Shown: positions 21,473 through 31,732 of the stretch, one piece after another
Position numbering within the stretch: position 1 is the stretch's first letter
How the letters are laid out: each line of letters opens with the position of its first letter
From: Pantoea sp. Mb-10
Lineage (GTDB): Bacteria; Pseudomonadota; Gammaproteobacteria; Enterobacterales; Enterobacteriaceae
DNA: 64,000 bases
Direction: 5' to 3'
Assembly: GCF_021272205.1 (NCBI RefSeq)
Contig: NZ_JAJSDX010000003.1
Coordinates: 527,632-591,631, forward strand
Notes under the pieces: model-generated
The model's input: the letters and a program-made list of their open reading frames with translations, nothing else
The model's database searches: none
What the model was told of the DNA's origin: nothing
Made by a program: the position numbers and the translations under genes

Positions 21473-21624
21473 CCTGCTTTACGAAGGCTAATTTATCGGC
21501 CAACCTGAGCAAGACGCGACGGGCAAGCTTTCCAGAAAACCGTGGCTAACTGGCAACGCGAACAACGACAGCTATATGATGTTTGATTGCGCCCGGAGGC
21601 AAATAACAGTAGTGAATGAAAAAC

Positions 21625-21700
<76 letters not shown>

Positions 21701-21789
21701 ATAATCTTCGTATTTCAGTGCCACGGCGTAAACGACAATCGGTACGCTGCGAACTAAATCCGTGATTTGAATGGTGTACTGCACAATAC

Positions 21790-21865
<76 letters not shown>

Positions 21866-21887
21866 ATATCAGTATGTTTACGAAGTT

Positions 21888-21963
<76 letters not shown>

Positions 21964-22073
21964 ATCTTCAACCTATCTTGCTGTTTGCACCGCTTTAGCA
22001 GGCAACAAGCGCAACATGCTGAATTTACACTTCGTTCGCGCCGAATGAAATTCTTCATCGGTACGGGGTGCGC

Positions 22074-22101
22074 ATTATACGAGAAATCTTTTCTGCCGCA
22101 A
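22074..22101 (-). promoter_or_regulatory. Promoter of the tRNA-Gly cluster
   Basis: Read leftward: TTGCGG (-35, 22096-22101), a 16-base spacer, perfect TATAAT (-10, 22074-22079), then a GC-rich discriminator GCGCACC, typical of stringently controlled stable-RNA promoters. The leader to the first tRNA is about 100 bases. Confidence 0.8.
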
Positions 22102-22184
22102 GAGGCTGCACGCAAAATTTTACGCTTTGCGCGCGTTTGCTGATTTAATCAGCAAAGCGGTGTTTTCCTGCGCACCCCGTCGCA

Positions 22185-22733
22185 TTAAACCTGCAAGAAA
22201 TGCTCGCGATAATACGCCAGTTCGGCAATGGACTCGCGAATATCATCCAGCGCCTGATGCGTGCCACGCTTTTTGAAGCCCGGCAGAATCTCAGGTTTCC
22301 AGCGGCGCGCCAGCTCCTTCAGCGTACTGACATCGAGGTAGCGGTAGTGAAAATAGGCTTCCAGCTCCGGCATGTACTTGAATAAAAAACGGCGATCCTG
22401 GCCGATGCTGTTGCCGCAAATCGGTGAGGCATTGGCCGGCACCCACTGACGTAGAAACTCCAGCGTTGCTTGCTCTGCAGCACGGTCGTCGTGCTGGCTT
22501 TGTTTAACCCGCTCCACCAGCCCGCTTTGGGTGTGAGTACGCACATTCCAGTCGTCCATGAGCGCCAGCTGTGCATCCGACTGATGTACCGCCATGACCG
22601 GCCCTTCCGCCAGGATCGTGAGGTTGGCGTCGGTGACGATCGTCGCGATCTCAATAATACGATCGCGTTCAGGATCCAGACCGGTCATTTCCAGATCGAT
22701 CCAAATCAGATTATTTTCATTTCCCGCTGTCAT
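22185..22733 (-). CDS. orn: Oligoribonuclease Orn
   Basis: A 182-residue DEDDh 3'-5' exonuclease that clears two-nucleotide RNAs, including pGpG from cyclic-di-GMP turnover; essential in E. coli. Catalytic residues are in [14 protein letters not shown] (Asp, Glu), [11 protein letters not shown] (Asp) and [10 protein letters not shown] (His, Asp). The start at ATG 22733 (MTAGNENN) fits the family; an open frame upstream adds 37 unconserved residues reaching into the divergent rsgA start. A 103-base gap separates the orn and rsgA start codons and should contain both promoters. Confidence 0.97.
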   Translation of the reverse strand: MTAGNENNLIWIDLEMTGLDPERDRIIEIATIVTDANLTILAEGPVMAVHQSDAQLALMDDWNVRTHTQSGLVERVKQSQHDDRAAEQATLEFLRQWVPANASPICGNSIGQDRRFLFKYMPELEAYFHYRYLDVSTLKELARRWKPEILPGFKKRGTHQALDDIRESIAELAYYREHFLQV

Positions 22734-22836
22734 GCGTTTTCCGCCTATTGCCAAAGTCGTCATTCCACTCGTTTCAGGTGTATCATAGACGTTTTGCCCA
22801 GCGGGGCGAAGCCTGGCAAAAAACCTGAGAGGATGC

Positions 22837-23883
22837 GTGAGCAAAAATAAACTGTCGAAAGGTCAACAGCGTCGTGTAAGCGCCAACCATCAGCGTCGTC
22901 TGCAGCAACGGAGCGAGAAGCCGGAACCGGACGATAACCTGTTTGGGGAAGCCTCCGAAGGCGTAGTGATCAGCCGTTTCGGCATGCACGCAGACGTGGA
23001 AGATCGCGCGGGAGAGGTGCATCGCTGTAACATCCGCCGCACCATTCGTTCACTGGTCACCGGCGACCGCGTGGTGTGGCGCGCCGCCGTGGGCGGTGGA
23101 AAAGGCATTGTTGAGGCGGTCCACGATCGCGTGAGCGTACTGACGCGTCCGGACTTCTATGACGGCGTGAAACCGATCGCCGCTAATATCGATCAGATCA
23201 TCATTGTTTCGGCGATTCTGCCGGAACTGTCGCTGAACATTATCGATCGCTATCTGGTGGCGAGCGAAACCCTCGGCGTAGAGCCGCTGCTGGTGCTCAA
23301 TAAGATCGACCTGCTGGACAGCCGCGCGCGCGCCTTTGTTGATGAGCAAATGGCGATTTACCGTCGTATCGGCTATCGGGTGCTGATGGTTTCAAGCCAC
23401 GCCAAAGACGGGTTGAAATCCCTCGAAGAGGCACTCACCGGCCGTATCAGTATTTTTGCGGGTCAGTCGGGCGTTGGAAAATCCAGCCTGCTGAATACCC
23501 TGCTCGATCTGGACGCCGTCGGCACCGAGATCCTCACCAATGATGTTTCCGATGTCTCCGGCCTGGGCCAGCACACCACCACTGCTTCACGCCTGTATCA
23601 TTTTCCACACGGCGGCGACGTCATTGACTCACCCGGCGTGCGCGAGTTTGGCTTGTGGCACCTGGAGCCAGAACAGATCACGCGTGGGTTTATCGAATTC
23701 CGCGCTTATTTAGGCAGTTGTAAATTCCGCGACTGCAAGCACGATACTGATCCAGGGTGTGCGATCCGCGCCGCCGTGGAGGCAGGCGAGATCGCGCGTT
23801 CCCGTTTTGAAAACTATCACCGCATCCTGGAAAGTATGGCGCAGGTAAAAACGCGTAAAAACTTTTCCGATAGCGAAAGTTAA
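22837..23883 (+). CDS. rsgA: Small ribosomal subunit biogenesis GTPase RsgA
   Basis: A 348-residue circularly permuted GTPase that acts in late 30S maturation. An N-terminal OB fold (about 35-110) precedes the G domain in permuted order: G4 NKIDLLD, then G1 GQSGVGKSS, then G3 [10 protein letters not shown] zinc knuckle follows with the pattern C-x4-C-x-H-x5-C in [14 protein letters not shown]. The GTG start at 22837 has GAGAGGA just upstream, and the N-terminus [13 protein letters not shown] is conserved. It is followed by psd at 92 bases. Confidence 0.97.
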   Translation: MSKNKLSKGQQRRVSANHQRRLQQRSEKPEPDDNLFGEASEGVVISRFGMHADVEDRAGEVHRCNIRRTIRSLVTGDRVVWRAAVGGGKGIVEAVHDRVSVLTRPDFYDGVKPIAANIDQIIIVSAILPELSLNIIDRYLVASETLGVEPLLVLNKIDLLDSRARAFVDEQMAIYRRIGYRVLMVSSHAKDGLKSLEEALTGRISIFAGQSGVGKSSLLNTLLDLDAVGTEILTNDVSDVSGLGQHTTTASRLYHFPHGGDVIDSPGVREFGLWHLEPEQITRGFIEFRAYLGSCKFRDCKHDTDPGCAIRAAVEAGEIARSRFENYHRILESMAQVKTRKNFSDSES

Positions 23884-23975
23884 TGGGTAAAAACGGCATA
23901 TTCGCCAACTGACCGGGGCGCTGTTACAATCCGCCCCCTTTTGTAAACCATGCATAATTACGCCAGGAGGCAACG

Positions 23976-24872
23976 GTGTTTGATCGTTTTAAACTCGGCC
24001 TGAATCACATTCTGCCCAAAAAGGCACTGACCGAACTTGCTGGCTGGGGCGCAAGTCGCCGTGCTGGCTGGCTGACCAAAGCGGTTATCGACGTATTTGT
24101 CTGGTACTACAAAGTGGATATGGCGGAAGCCAGCAAGCCGCATACCGGCAGCTACCGCACGTTCAATGACTTTTTCGTGCGTCCGTTGAAAGAAGGCGCG
24201 CGCCCGATCGATCCCGATCCTTCACTGCTGGCATTACCGGCTGACGGTGCTATCAGCCAGCTTGGCCATATTGACGGTGACCAAATTTTCCAGGCCAAAG
24301 GCCACTATTACACGCTGCAAGCGCTGCTGGCCGGCAACGATGACCTGGCCGAGCAGTTTATCGATGGCGAGTTTGCCACCACCTATCTGGCACCGCGTGA
24401 TTATCATCGCGTCCACATGCCCTGCAACGGCATTCTGCGTGAAATGATTTACGTGCCGGGCGATCTCTATTCGGTCAACCCGTTAACGGCACGCAATATC
24501 CCTAATCTGTTTGCGCGTAATGAACGCGTTATCTGCGTGTTCGATACCGATCACGGTCCGATGGTGCAAATCTTGGTGGGTGCCACCATCGTTGGCAGCA
24601 TTGAAACCGTGTGGGCCGGCACCATCACCCCACCGCGTGAAGGGGTGATCAAACGCTGGCGCTACCCGTCGGCGGAACACGACGGCGCGGTTGTGCTGCT
24701 TAAAGGCCAAGAGATGGGCCGCTTTAAGCTGGGCTCGACGGTGATTAATCTCTTCGCGCCGCAGCGCGTTAAGCTGGCGGAAAGCCTTGAAGCCGAAAGC
24801 AAAACCCGTCTCGGTCAACCGATGGCTATCGCCCTGCCTCAGCCCGGCGATAACGCCCCGCTCGCCCGCTAA
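23976..24872 (+). CDS. psd: Phosphatidylserine decarboxylase proenzyme
   Basis: A 298-residue inner-membrane-associated enzyme that makes phosphatidylethanolamine. It cleaves itself at the LGST motif, where Ser254 becomes the pyruvoyl cofactor; position 254 is the same as in E. coli. Conserved segments [11 protein letters not shown] and [11 protein letters not shown] are intact. The C-terminal tail is about 24 residues shorter than in E. coli (322), in a region that is not catalytic. The GTG start at 23976 has a strong AGGAGG six bases upstream. mscM begins 15 bases downstream. Confidence 0.97.
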   Translation: MFDRFKLGLNHILPKKALTELAGWGASRRAGWLTKAVIDVFVWYYKVDMAEASKPHTGSYRTFNDFFVRPLKEGARPIDPDPSLLALPADGAISQLGHIDGDQIFQAKGHYYTLQALLAGNDDLAEQFIDGEFATTYLAPRDYHRVHMPCNGILREMIYVPGDLYSVNPLTARNIPNLFARNERVICVFDTDHGPMVQILVGATIVGSIETVWAGTITPPREGVIKRWRYPSAEHDGAVVLLKGQEMGRFKLGSTVINLFAPQRVKLAESLEAESKTRLGQPMAIALPQPGDNAPLAR

Positions 24873-24887
24873 CCGGAAACGTCTCCC

Positions 24888-27800
24888 GTGCGTGTTCTTC
24901 TCTCTCTGCTGCTGAGCCTGGTGCTCAGCAGCGCTGTTTTTGCCGCCACCGTTCCCGCCGCCAGCCAAATTCAACAAGAGCTGGATGCCGCTAAGTCCGC
25001 GAAAAACTCGCCCTCGCAGACGGAGCAGGTCCAGGCGCTGGAAGCCGCCCTCAACTTTCTTAACGAGCGCGACGAAGCGCTGGAAAGAGCGAAACAGTAT
25101 CAGCAGGTTATTGATGATTTTCCGCGCCTGGCGCGTGAACTGCGTCAGCAGATTGCCGCGCTGACCGACACCAGCAAGCCGGTGCGCAGCAATATGAGCA
25201 GCGCCGAGCTGGATCAAGAGATCTTGCAGGTGAGCAGTCAGCTGCTGGAGGAAGGCCGTCAGGCGCAGCAGGAGCAGGATCGCGCCCGCGAGATCAGCGA
25301 TTCCCTGTCGCAGCTGCCTCAGCAGCAAACTGAGGCGCGTCGCGCCATGACCGAAAGCGATCGCCGCGCCCAAGGCTCATCCGCCGCGGCAACACCGCTG
25401 GCACAGGCGCAAATTTACGCGCGCCAGGCCGAAAGCGCCGCCAACAAAGCGCGGGTAGATGAGTTAGAACTGGCGCAGCTCTCAGCGAATAACCGTCAGG
25501 AGCTGGCGCGCATGCGCGCCGAAGTCCACCAGCGAAAGCTCACCCAGCTGGATAACTATTTGCAGGCGCTGCGTAATCAGTTGAATAACCAACGCCAGCG
25601 GGAGGCGGAAATTGCGTTAGAGCGGACGGAGCAGCTCGCTGAGAACAGCGTTGATCTGCCGAGCGCCATCAGCGATCAGTTTCGCGTTAACCGCGATCTC
25701 TCCGCCGCGTTAAATCAGCAGGCGCAGCGTATGGATCTGGTGGCGTCGCAGCAGCGCCTCGCCACCAACCAAATTCTGCAGGTGCGCCAGGCGCTGAGCA
25801 CCCTGCGCGAACAGTCGCAGTGGCTAGGCGCGTCGAATCTGTTAGGGGAAGCCCTGCGTGCACAGGTGGCGCGCCTGCCTGAGATGCCAAAATCGCAGCA
25901 GATTGATAGCGAAATGGGTGAGCTGCGCGTGCAGCGTCTGCACTATGAAGATTTGCTGGAGCGCCAGCGCGATCTGCGCAAGCAAAAACAGGCCGATGGC
26001 GCGCCGTTAAGCAGTGAGCAGAGCCGTATTCTTGATGCGCAACTTAAAACCCAGCGTGAACTGCTCAACTCGCTGATCTCCGGCTGCGACACGCTGATTC
26101 TGGAGATCACCAAGCTTAAAGTTTCCAACACGCAGTTGCAGGATGCGCTAGGCGAAGTCAAAGAGGCGACCCACCGCTACCTCTTCTGGACAGCGGATGT
26201 CAGCCCGCTGGATCTCAAGTATCCGCTTGACGTTGCTGCCGATCTCTCGCGGTTGCTGTCGCTGGATACGCTGGGTCAGTTGGGCAAAGCCCTTGCCATG
26301 ATGTTTACCAACCGCGAAACCGTGCTGCCCGTGATCGCCGCGATTATCCTCGTGGGCTTCAGTATTAGTACGCGACGGCACTACAACGCCTTTATGGCGC
26401 GCGCCGCCAGCCGCGTAGGCAAAGTCACCCAGGATCGCTTTAGCCTGACGGTGCGCACCGTATTCTGGTCGATTTTGGTGGCGGTGCCGCTGCCCGTGCT
26501 GTGGGCCACGCTGGGCTTCGGCCTGCAGCATGCCTGGCCTTATCCTTTTGCGGTAGCGATTGGTGATGGCATCACCGCGACGTTGCCGCTGCTGTGGGCG
26601 TTTATGATCAGCGCCGCCTTTGCCCGCCCTGATGGCCTGTTTGTGGTGCATTTCCGCTGGCCGCAATCGCGCGTGGCGCGCGCCATGCGTTATTACTCGC
26701 TGACCGTTGGCCTGATCGTGCCGCTGATTATGCTGCTGATTGCCTTTGCCAACCTTGACGATCCGCAATTTTCCGGCACGCTCGGCCGTCTCTGTTTTAT
26801 TCTGATTTGCGGCGCGCTGAGCATTGTCACCGTGAGCCTGAAACGTGCGGGTATCCCGCTCTATCTGGACAAAGAGGGTAACGGGGAAAATCTGGTCAAC
26901 CGTATTCTCTGGAACCTGATGGTGGCGATTCCGCTGCTGGCGGCGCTGGCGTCGTGCATCGGCTATCTCGCGACGGCGCAGGCTTTATTAGCGCGCCTGG
27001 AAACCTCCGTGGGGATTTGGTTCTTTTTATTGGTTATTTACCACGTGGTGCGTCGCTGGATGCTGATCCAGCGACGCCGCATCGCCTTCGATCGTGCCCG
27101 CCAGCGTCGTGCCGATATGCTGGCGAATCGCGCGCGCAGCGAAGAAGAGAAAGAGCAGCAGACGCCGGGCAATGCCGACACCATTGAAGTGGAAGAGCCG
27201 ATTATCGATTTAGATGAGATCAGCGCGCAGTCGCTGCGCCTGGTGCGCTCGATTCTCACGCTGATCGCGCTGGTCTCGGTGATCGTGCTGTGGTCGGAAA
27301 TTCATTCGGCCTTTAGTTTCCTCGATAACATTCCGCTGTGGGATGCCAGCACCACCGTGCAGGGCGTGGAGAGCGTGCAGTCGATTACGCTGGGCGCGGT
27401 GCTGATTGCGATTCTGGTGTTCATTATCACCACCCAGCTGGTGCGCAATATGCCCGCGCTGCTTGAGCTGGCGATATTACAGCATCTCAGCCTGACTCCC
27501 GGCACTGGCTATGCCATTACCACGCTGACCAAATACGCGCTGATGTTTATCGGCGGGCTGATTGGGTTTTCGATTATTGGCGTCGAGTGGTCGAAACTGC
27601 AGTGGCTGGTGGCCGCGCTGGGCCTGGGGCTGGGCTTCGGGATGCAGGAGATTTTCGCGAACTTTATCTCCGGCCTGATTATTTTGTTTGAAAAACCCAT
27701 TCGCATTGGCGATACCGTGACCATCCGCGATCTCACCGGCAGCATTACGCGCATCAATACCCGCGCAACCACCATTACCGATTGGGATCGCAAAGAGATC

Positions 27801-28223
27801 ATTGTGCCGAATAAGGCATTTATTACCGAGCAGTTTGTTAACTGGTCGCTGTCGGATTCGGTCACGCGCGTGGTGCTGACGATCCCTGCCCCCGCGCGCG
27901 TCGACAGTGAAGCGGTCACGACGTTGCTGAAACAGGCAGCCGATCGCTGTACCTACGTACTGGACGTCCCGGCCCCCGATGTCTTTCTGGTGGATTTGCA
28001 GCAGGGTATTCAGCTGTTTGAGCTGCGCGTTCACGCCGCTGAAATGGGCCATCGCATGCCGCTGCGCCATGAGCTGCATCAGCTGATCCTACGCGGCTTT
28101 GAAGAGCGCGGCATTGAAATGCCCTTCCCGCCGTTCCAGGTGCGCATGGAAACGCTGGGGCGTAAAACGCCCGCCTCAAACGGATCACCGGCCAGCCAAA
28201 CCTTCAAATCCGGCGGTTTATAA
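24888..28223 (+). CDS. mscM: Miniconductance mechanosensitive channel MscM
   Basis: A large 1111-residue MscS-family channel (E. coli YjeP: 1107). A signal peptide (about 1-19, ending VFA) is followed by a periplasmic coiled-coil region of about 450 residues rich in Gln, Glu, Arg and Leu, then about eleven membrane segments (from about 475), and a C-terminal MscS domain (about 865-1085) whose pore helix segment includes ALGLGLGFGMQEIFANFISG. It opens under membrane tension to release solutes on hypo-osmotic shock. The start is GTG 24888. It is paired with psd, as in E. coli, and ends with a strong terminator. Confidence 0.96.
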   Translation: MRVLLSLLLSLVLSSAVFAATVPAASQIQQELDAAKSAKNSPSQTEQVQALEAALNFLNERDEALERAKQYQQVIDDFPRLARELRQQIAALTDTSKPVRSNMSSAELDQEILQVSSQLLEEGRQAQQEQDRAREISDSLSQLPQQQTEARRAMTESDRRAQGSSAAATPLAQAQIYARQAESAANKARVDELELAQLSANNRQELARMRAEVHQRKLTQLDNYLQALRNQLNNQRQREAEIALERTEQLAENSVDLPSAISDQFRVNRDLSAALNQQAQRMDLVASQQRLATNQILQVRQALSTLREQSQWLGASNLLGEALRAQVARLPEMPKSQQIDSEMGELRVQRLHYEDLLERQRDLRKQKQADGAPLSSEQSRILDAQLKTQRELLNSLISGCDTLILEITKLKVSNTQLQDALGEVKEATHRYLFWTADVSPLDLKYPLDVAADLSRLLSLDTLGQLGKALAMMFTNRETVLPVIAAIILVGFSISTRRHYNAFMARAASRVGKVTQDRFSLTVRTVFWSILVAVPLPVLWATLGFGLQHAWPYPFAVAIGDGITATLPLLWAFMISAAFARPDGLFVVHFRWPQSRVARAMRYYSLTVGLIVPLIMLLIAFANLDDPQFSGTLGRLCFILICGALSIVTVSLKRAGIPLYLDKEGNGENLVNRILWNLMVAIPLLAALASCIGYLATAQALLARLETSVGIWFFLLVIYHVVRRWMLIQRRRIAFDRARQRRADMLANRARSEEEKEQQTPGNADTIEVEEPIIDLDEISAQSLRLVRSILTLIALVSVIVLWSEIHSAFSFLDNIPLWDASTTVQGVESVQSITLGAVLIAILVFIITTQLVRNMPALLELAILQHLSLTPGTGYAITTLTKYALMFIGGLIGFSIIGVEWSKLQWLVAALGLGLGFGMQEIFANFISGLIILFEKPIRIGDTVTIRDLTGSITRINTRATTITDWDRKEIIVPNKAFITEQFVNWSLSDSVTRVVLTIPAPARVDSEAVTTLLKQAADRCTYVLDVPAPDVFLVDLQQGIQLFELRVHAAEMGHRMPLRHELHQLILRGFEERGIEMPFPPFQVRMETLGRKTPASNGSPASQTFKSGGL

Positions 28224-28230
28224 ACAACAA

Positions 28231-28257
28231 TGCCCGGCACGCGCCGGGCATTTTTTT
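28231..28257 (+). terminator. Rho-independent terminator after mscM
   Basis: TGCCCGGC, loop ACGC, GCCGGGCA and seven T residues. It lies between the convergent mscM and mdh genes, at the junction of two segments that are far apart in E. coli. Confidence 0.92.
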
Positions 28258-28270
28258 ACCGCGGGTTGGG

Positions 28271-29206
28271 TTACTTCACAAACGCCTCACCTTGCGCGAT
28301 ATCTTTTTTCAGCGTCTCCAGCATGCCGTCTAAGGCCTGCTGCTCAAACGTGCTAAGTGGGCCGAGAGGACGACGCTCTGCGATACCGTTTTTCCCCAGC
28401 AGCAAAGGCTGTGAGAAAAAGCGCGCGTATTCGCCGTCACCTTCCACGTAAGCACACTCCACGACGTTCGCTTCACCCTGCAGCGCGCGAATCAGTGACA
28501 GACCAAAACGCGCAGCGGCCTGGCCCATCGACAGCGTTGCCGATCCGCCACCGGCTTTGGCCTCCACCACTTCGGTGCCGGCATTTTGGATGCGCTTGGT
28601 AAGATCAGCAACCTCCTGCTCGCTGAAGCTGACGCCTTTTACCTGCGACAGTAGCGGCAGGATCGTGACGCCGGAGTGCCCGCCAACCACCGGCACTTCA
28701 ATGTCGGTGGGAGATTTTCCTTTCAGTTCGGCAACAAAGGTATTCGCGCGGATCACGTCCAGCGTTGAAACGCCGAACAGGCGGTCTTTGTCATAGACGC
28801 CAGCCTTTTTCAGCACTTCAGCCGCGATAGCAACCGTGGTATTAACGGGGTTGGTGATCACGCCAATTAACGCTTTAGGTGCCGTGCTGGCAACTTGCTC
28901 GATCAAATTGCGCACGATGCCGGCATTAACGTTAAACAGATCGGCACGATCCATGCCGGGCTTACGCGCCACGCCCGCAGAGATAAGCACCACGTCGGCG
29001 CCGTGCAGCGCGGGGGTCGCATCTTCACCGCTAAACCCTTCCACTTTTACCGCCGTGGGAATATGGCTGAGATCCACCGCAACGCCTGGCGTAACCGGGG
29101 CGATGTCATAGAGCGAAAGTGAGGAACCTGCGGGTAATTGCGTTTTGAGCAGTAGTGCGAGTGCCTGGCCGATACCACCGGCTGCACCAAGAACGGCAAC
29201 TTTCAT
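28271..29206 (-). CDS. mdh: NAD-dependent malate dehydrogenase
   Basis: A 311-residue TCA-cycle enzyme (E. coli: 312) converting malate to oxaloacetate. The NAD-binding motif [14 protein letters not shown] is at residues 7-20; substrate-binding arginines lie in [14 protein letters not shown], and the catalytic His is in [10 protein letters not shown]. The start [11 protein letters not shown] at ATG 29206 is the family start and has AAGGAG upstream; a 15-residue upstream extension is not conserved. It is divergent from argR, as in E. coli. Confidence 0.98.
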   Translation of the reverse strand: MKVAVLGAAGGIGQALALLLKTQLPAGSSLSLYDIAPVTPGVAVDLSHIPTAVKVEGFSGEDATPALHGADVVLISAGVARKPGMDRADLFNVNAGIVRNLIEQVASTAPKALIGVITNPVNTTVAIAAEVLKKAGVYDKDRLFGVSTLDVIRANTFVAELKGKSPTDIEVPVVGGHSGVTILPLLSQVKGVSFSEQEVADLTKRIQNAGTEVVEAKAGGGSATLSMGQAAARFGLSLIRALQGEANVVECAYVEGDGEYARFFSQPLLLGKNGIAERRPLGPLSTFEQQALDGMLETLKKDIAQGEAFVK

Positions 29207-30096
<890 letters not shown>

Positions 30097-30561
30097 ATCC
30101 CCTTTCGCTAACCGGCCCGCCGCTGCCGGTTAGCGCTACGCTCGCCCGCACCACGGCCATTTCCGCTCCTCTTCCCTTTTATCTGCCCGCGTCATCACCT
30201 GATCTAATGGTATGACCTTTTGCCTTATGCTATATCGCACGATATTTTCCACTACTTTTAAGATGCCATTCGGCTGCTTTAACGTTTTGTGGCATTTCAG
30301 CCAGTCAGATTAACCACGATCTTTCGCACAAAAAGATAATTTGACCCAGATCATTGTTTTTAAGCACAAAAATCACCCAATGGTTAAGAAATACCCGGTT
30401 TTTATAACCGTTAGTTCTTAAAAAGTGTCATAAGGATAAAGGATAACAACTAATCATTATTAGGCAGATATTAATTTCATGCGTAATTAGATCTATACTT
30501 CTTTTCGTGATTCAAATCACACTTCATTCGAAGATAAAAATAGATGACGAGGATTAATACC
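30097..30561. other. argR-yhcN intergenic region
   Basis: A 465-base gene-free stretch. An 11-base perfect hairpin (CGCTAACCGGC / GCCGGTTAGCG, 30106-30135) directly follows argR but lacks a T-tract. The remainder is A/T-rich and leads to the yhcN promoter region. Nothing else is recognised. Confidence 0.6.
30494..30521 (+). promoter_or_regulatory. Candidate yhcN promoter with a CRP/FNR-like palindrome
   Basis: TATACT (30494-30499) is a plausible -10 element without a good -35. The perfect palindrome GTGATTCAAATCAC (30507-30520) follows it, resembling a CRP or FNR half-site pair. Its position at the likely start site would suit repression. Pattern only. Confidence 0.35.
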
Positions 30562-30825
30562 ATGAACATTAAAACTACTATCGCTGCCGTAAGCCTTCTC
30601 TCTGCCCTGTCATTTGGTGCAGTCGCAGCAGAATCTATCAACGCCGAACAGGCAATGAATCTGCAATCCGTGGGCACCGTTAGCGTCAGCGGCGTGGGTG
30701 GCTCCCCAATGGATATCCGCCAGCAACTGAACGCAAAAGCGGAACAGCAAGGTGCAAGCGCCTACCGTGTGATTGAAGCCAACACCGGTGACAGCTATCA
30801 CGCTACCGCGCAGCTGTACAAGTAA
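30562..30825 (+). CDS. yhcN: DUF1471 periplasmic protein, YhcN-like
   Basis: An 87-residue protein, the same length as E. coli YhcN, which is linked to acid and peroxide stress. A cleavable signal peptide (about 1-22, ending AVAA) is followed by a DUF1471 domain with VGTVSVSGVGG and the C-terminal YHATAQLYK. I chose ATG 30562 with GAGG nine bases upstream; an in-frame ATG at 30544 lacks a site. It is the first of three tandem paralogues. The E. coli neighbour yhcO (a barstar-like gene) is absent. Confidence 0.9.
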   Translation: MNIKTTIAAVSLLSALSFGAVAAESINAEQAMNLQSVGTVSVSGVGGSPMDIRQQLNAKAEQQGASAYRVIEANTGDSYHATAQLYK

Positions 30826-30914
30826 GCACCACCAGTAAGAAGCGACGTAACGGCGACCGATTTGAGAGGCGTTTGCCTCCCAGGTTGCCAGATATCATCC
30901 CTGGAGAGTAAATC

Positions 30915-31187
30915 ATGAAAAAGACATTCGCGATTGCCGCAGTGGGGCTGGCTTCATTGCTTTCTTTTGGTGCCAGCGCTGCTACGCAGGTTTCTAACCA
31001 GCAGGCTGCGCAGATGAACCTGCAGCCGTTGAATCAAACCATCAGCCTGAGCGGTATCGATGGCGACCAGCAAAACGTACGCGCTGAGCTGTCACAGAAA
31101 GCGGACGCGCAGGGTGCGGGCCACTATCGCATTATCGAAAGTAACCGCGACGATGCCTGGCACGTCACGGCTGAACTGTACAAATAA
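30915..31187 (+). CDS. DUF1471 periplasmic protein, second array member
   Basis: A 90-residue member with a signal peptide (about 1-23, ending GASA) and a DUF1471 domain (TISLSGIDGDQQNVRAELSQKA, split here as TISLSGIDG then ELSQKADAQGAGHY) ending in WHVTAELYK. GGAGAG lies nine bases before the ATG. It is the most divergent of the three: it has an extra Met-Asn after the QQAAQ stretch, and GDQQNV replaces the GGxPxD of the others. The 89-base gap from yhcN has no obvious terminator, so co-transcription is possible. Function unknown, presumably stress-related. Confidence 0.88.
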   Translation: MKKTFAIAAVGLASLLSFGASAATQVSNQQAAQMNLQPLNQTISLSGIDGDQQNVRAELSQKADAQGAGHYRIIESNRDDAWHVTAELYK

Positions 31188-31291
31188 TCAACCTTTTTAA
31201 CGTCTCAGGCGCCTGCCGCGTCTGATCAAAATCGACGACCCGCCCCAATGATGTTTGCCGCAGGTTGTTGATTGAAACGTGGAGATTCAAG

Positions 31292-31558
31292 ATGAAAATC
31301 AAAACAACTCTCGCAGCCGCAAGCCTTCTTTCACTGTTTGCCTTCGGTGCCTCTGCGGCACAGCTGGTCACTAACGAACAGGCGCAAACTCTGCAACCTA
31401 CTGGCAGCATCATTACCATCAGCGGTTCCGGCGGCGCACCGATTGATTACCGCGCCCAGCTGTCACAAAAAGCTGACGCGCAGGGTGCCAGCGCCTATCG
31501 CGTGGTGGAAGCGAACACCGGTGACAGCTACCACGTCACTGCAGAACTGTATAAGTAA
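31292..31558 (+). CDS. DUF1471 periplasmic protein, third array member
   Basis: An 88-residue paralogue with a signal peptide (about 1-22, ending ASA) and a DUF1471 domain containing GSIITISGSGG and ending in YHVTAELYK. It resembles the first member most (SAYR-V-EANTGDSYH is shared), while its ELYK end and SQKADAQGA match the second, so it looks like a duplicate that has mixed with both. ATG 31292 has GGAG seven bases upstream; a longer frame from 31265 lacks support. A strong terminator closes the array. Confidence 0.88.
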   Translation: MKIKTTLAAASLLSLFAFGASAAQLVTNEQAQTLQPTGSIITISGSGGAPIDYRAQLSQKADAQGASAYRVVEANTGDSYHVTAELYK

Positions 31559-31585
31559 TTCCTCGTCACCCCTGACGAACCCTTT

Positions 31586-31610
31586 GGCCCCGCCTGGCGG
31601 GGCCCTTTTT
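31586..31610 (+). terminator. Terminator of the DUF1471 array
   Basis: GGCCCCGC, loop CTG, GCGGGGCC, then CTTTTT. It begins 27 bases after the last stop codon. Confidence 0.9.
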
Positions 31611-31626
31611 AGGGCTGATACAAATG

Positions 31627-31658
31627 AAAAAAGGAGCGGCTTATCCCGCTCCTTTTTT
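31627..31658. terminator. Bidirectional terminator between DUF1471 array and aldehyde dehydrogenase
   Basis: GGAGCGG, loop CTTATC, CCGCTCC, with six A residues on the left and six T residues on the right, so it can stop transcription from both sides. It separates two convergent units. Confidence 0.85.
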
Positions 31659-31732
31659 ACTGCGCGACTTTTACTGCACGGAAGAAGCGCAAGCGTATTC
31701 CACCGTGCACGGCGCTTGGTTTCCGCGTTCGC

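Larger units (their letters stand above)
21198..21624. other. datA: Non-coding region queG-tRNA-Gly, likely datA locus
   Basis: This 427-base gene-free stretch occupies the position of E. coli datA, between queG and the glyVXY tRNA cluster. DnaA-box-like nonamers occur at 21223-21231 (TTTTCCACA, one mismatch), 21235-21243 (TTATTCACA on minus), 21396-21404 and 21464-21472 (both perfect TTATCCACA on minus). A full-match IHF site lies at 21327-21339. In E. coli, datA with IHF promotes DnaA-ATP hydrolysis and so limits re-initiation at oriC. Function here is inferred from position and motifs. Confidence 0.75.

Noticed and set aside
22734..22844. N-terminal extension of Orn
   Set aside because: The 37 extra residues are unconserved and overlap the divergent rsgA start; MTAGNENN is the family start.
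24483..25373. 296-codon open frame antisense to psd and mscM
   Set aside because: It lies opposite two well-conserved genes and is Gln/Arg/Leu-rich low-complexity sequence, as expected from high-GC codon shadows; no ribosome site or family features.
30106..30135. Strong hairpin after argR as a canonical terminator
   Set aside because: It has an 11-base stem but no T-tract, so I record it only within the intergenic description.
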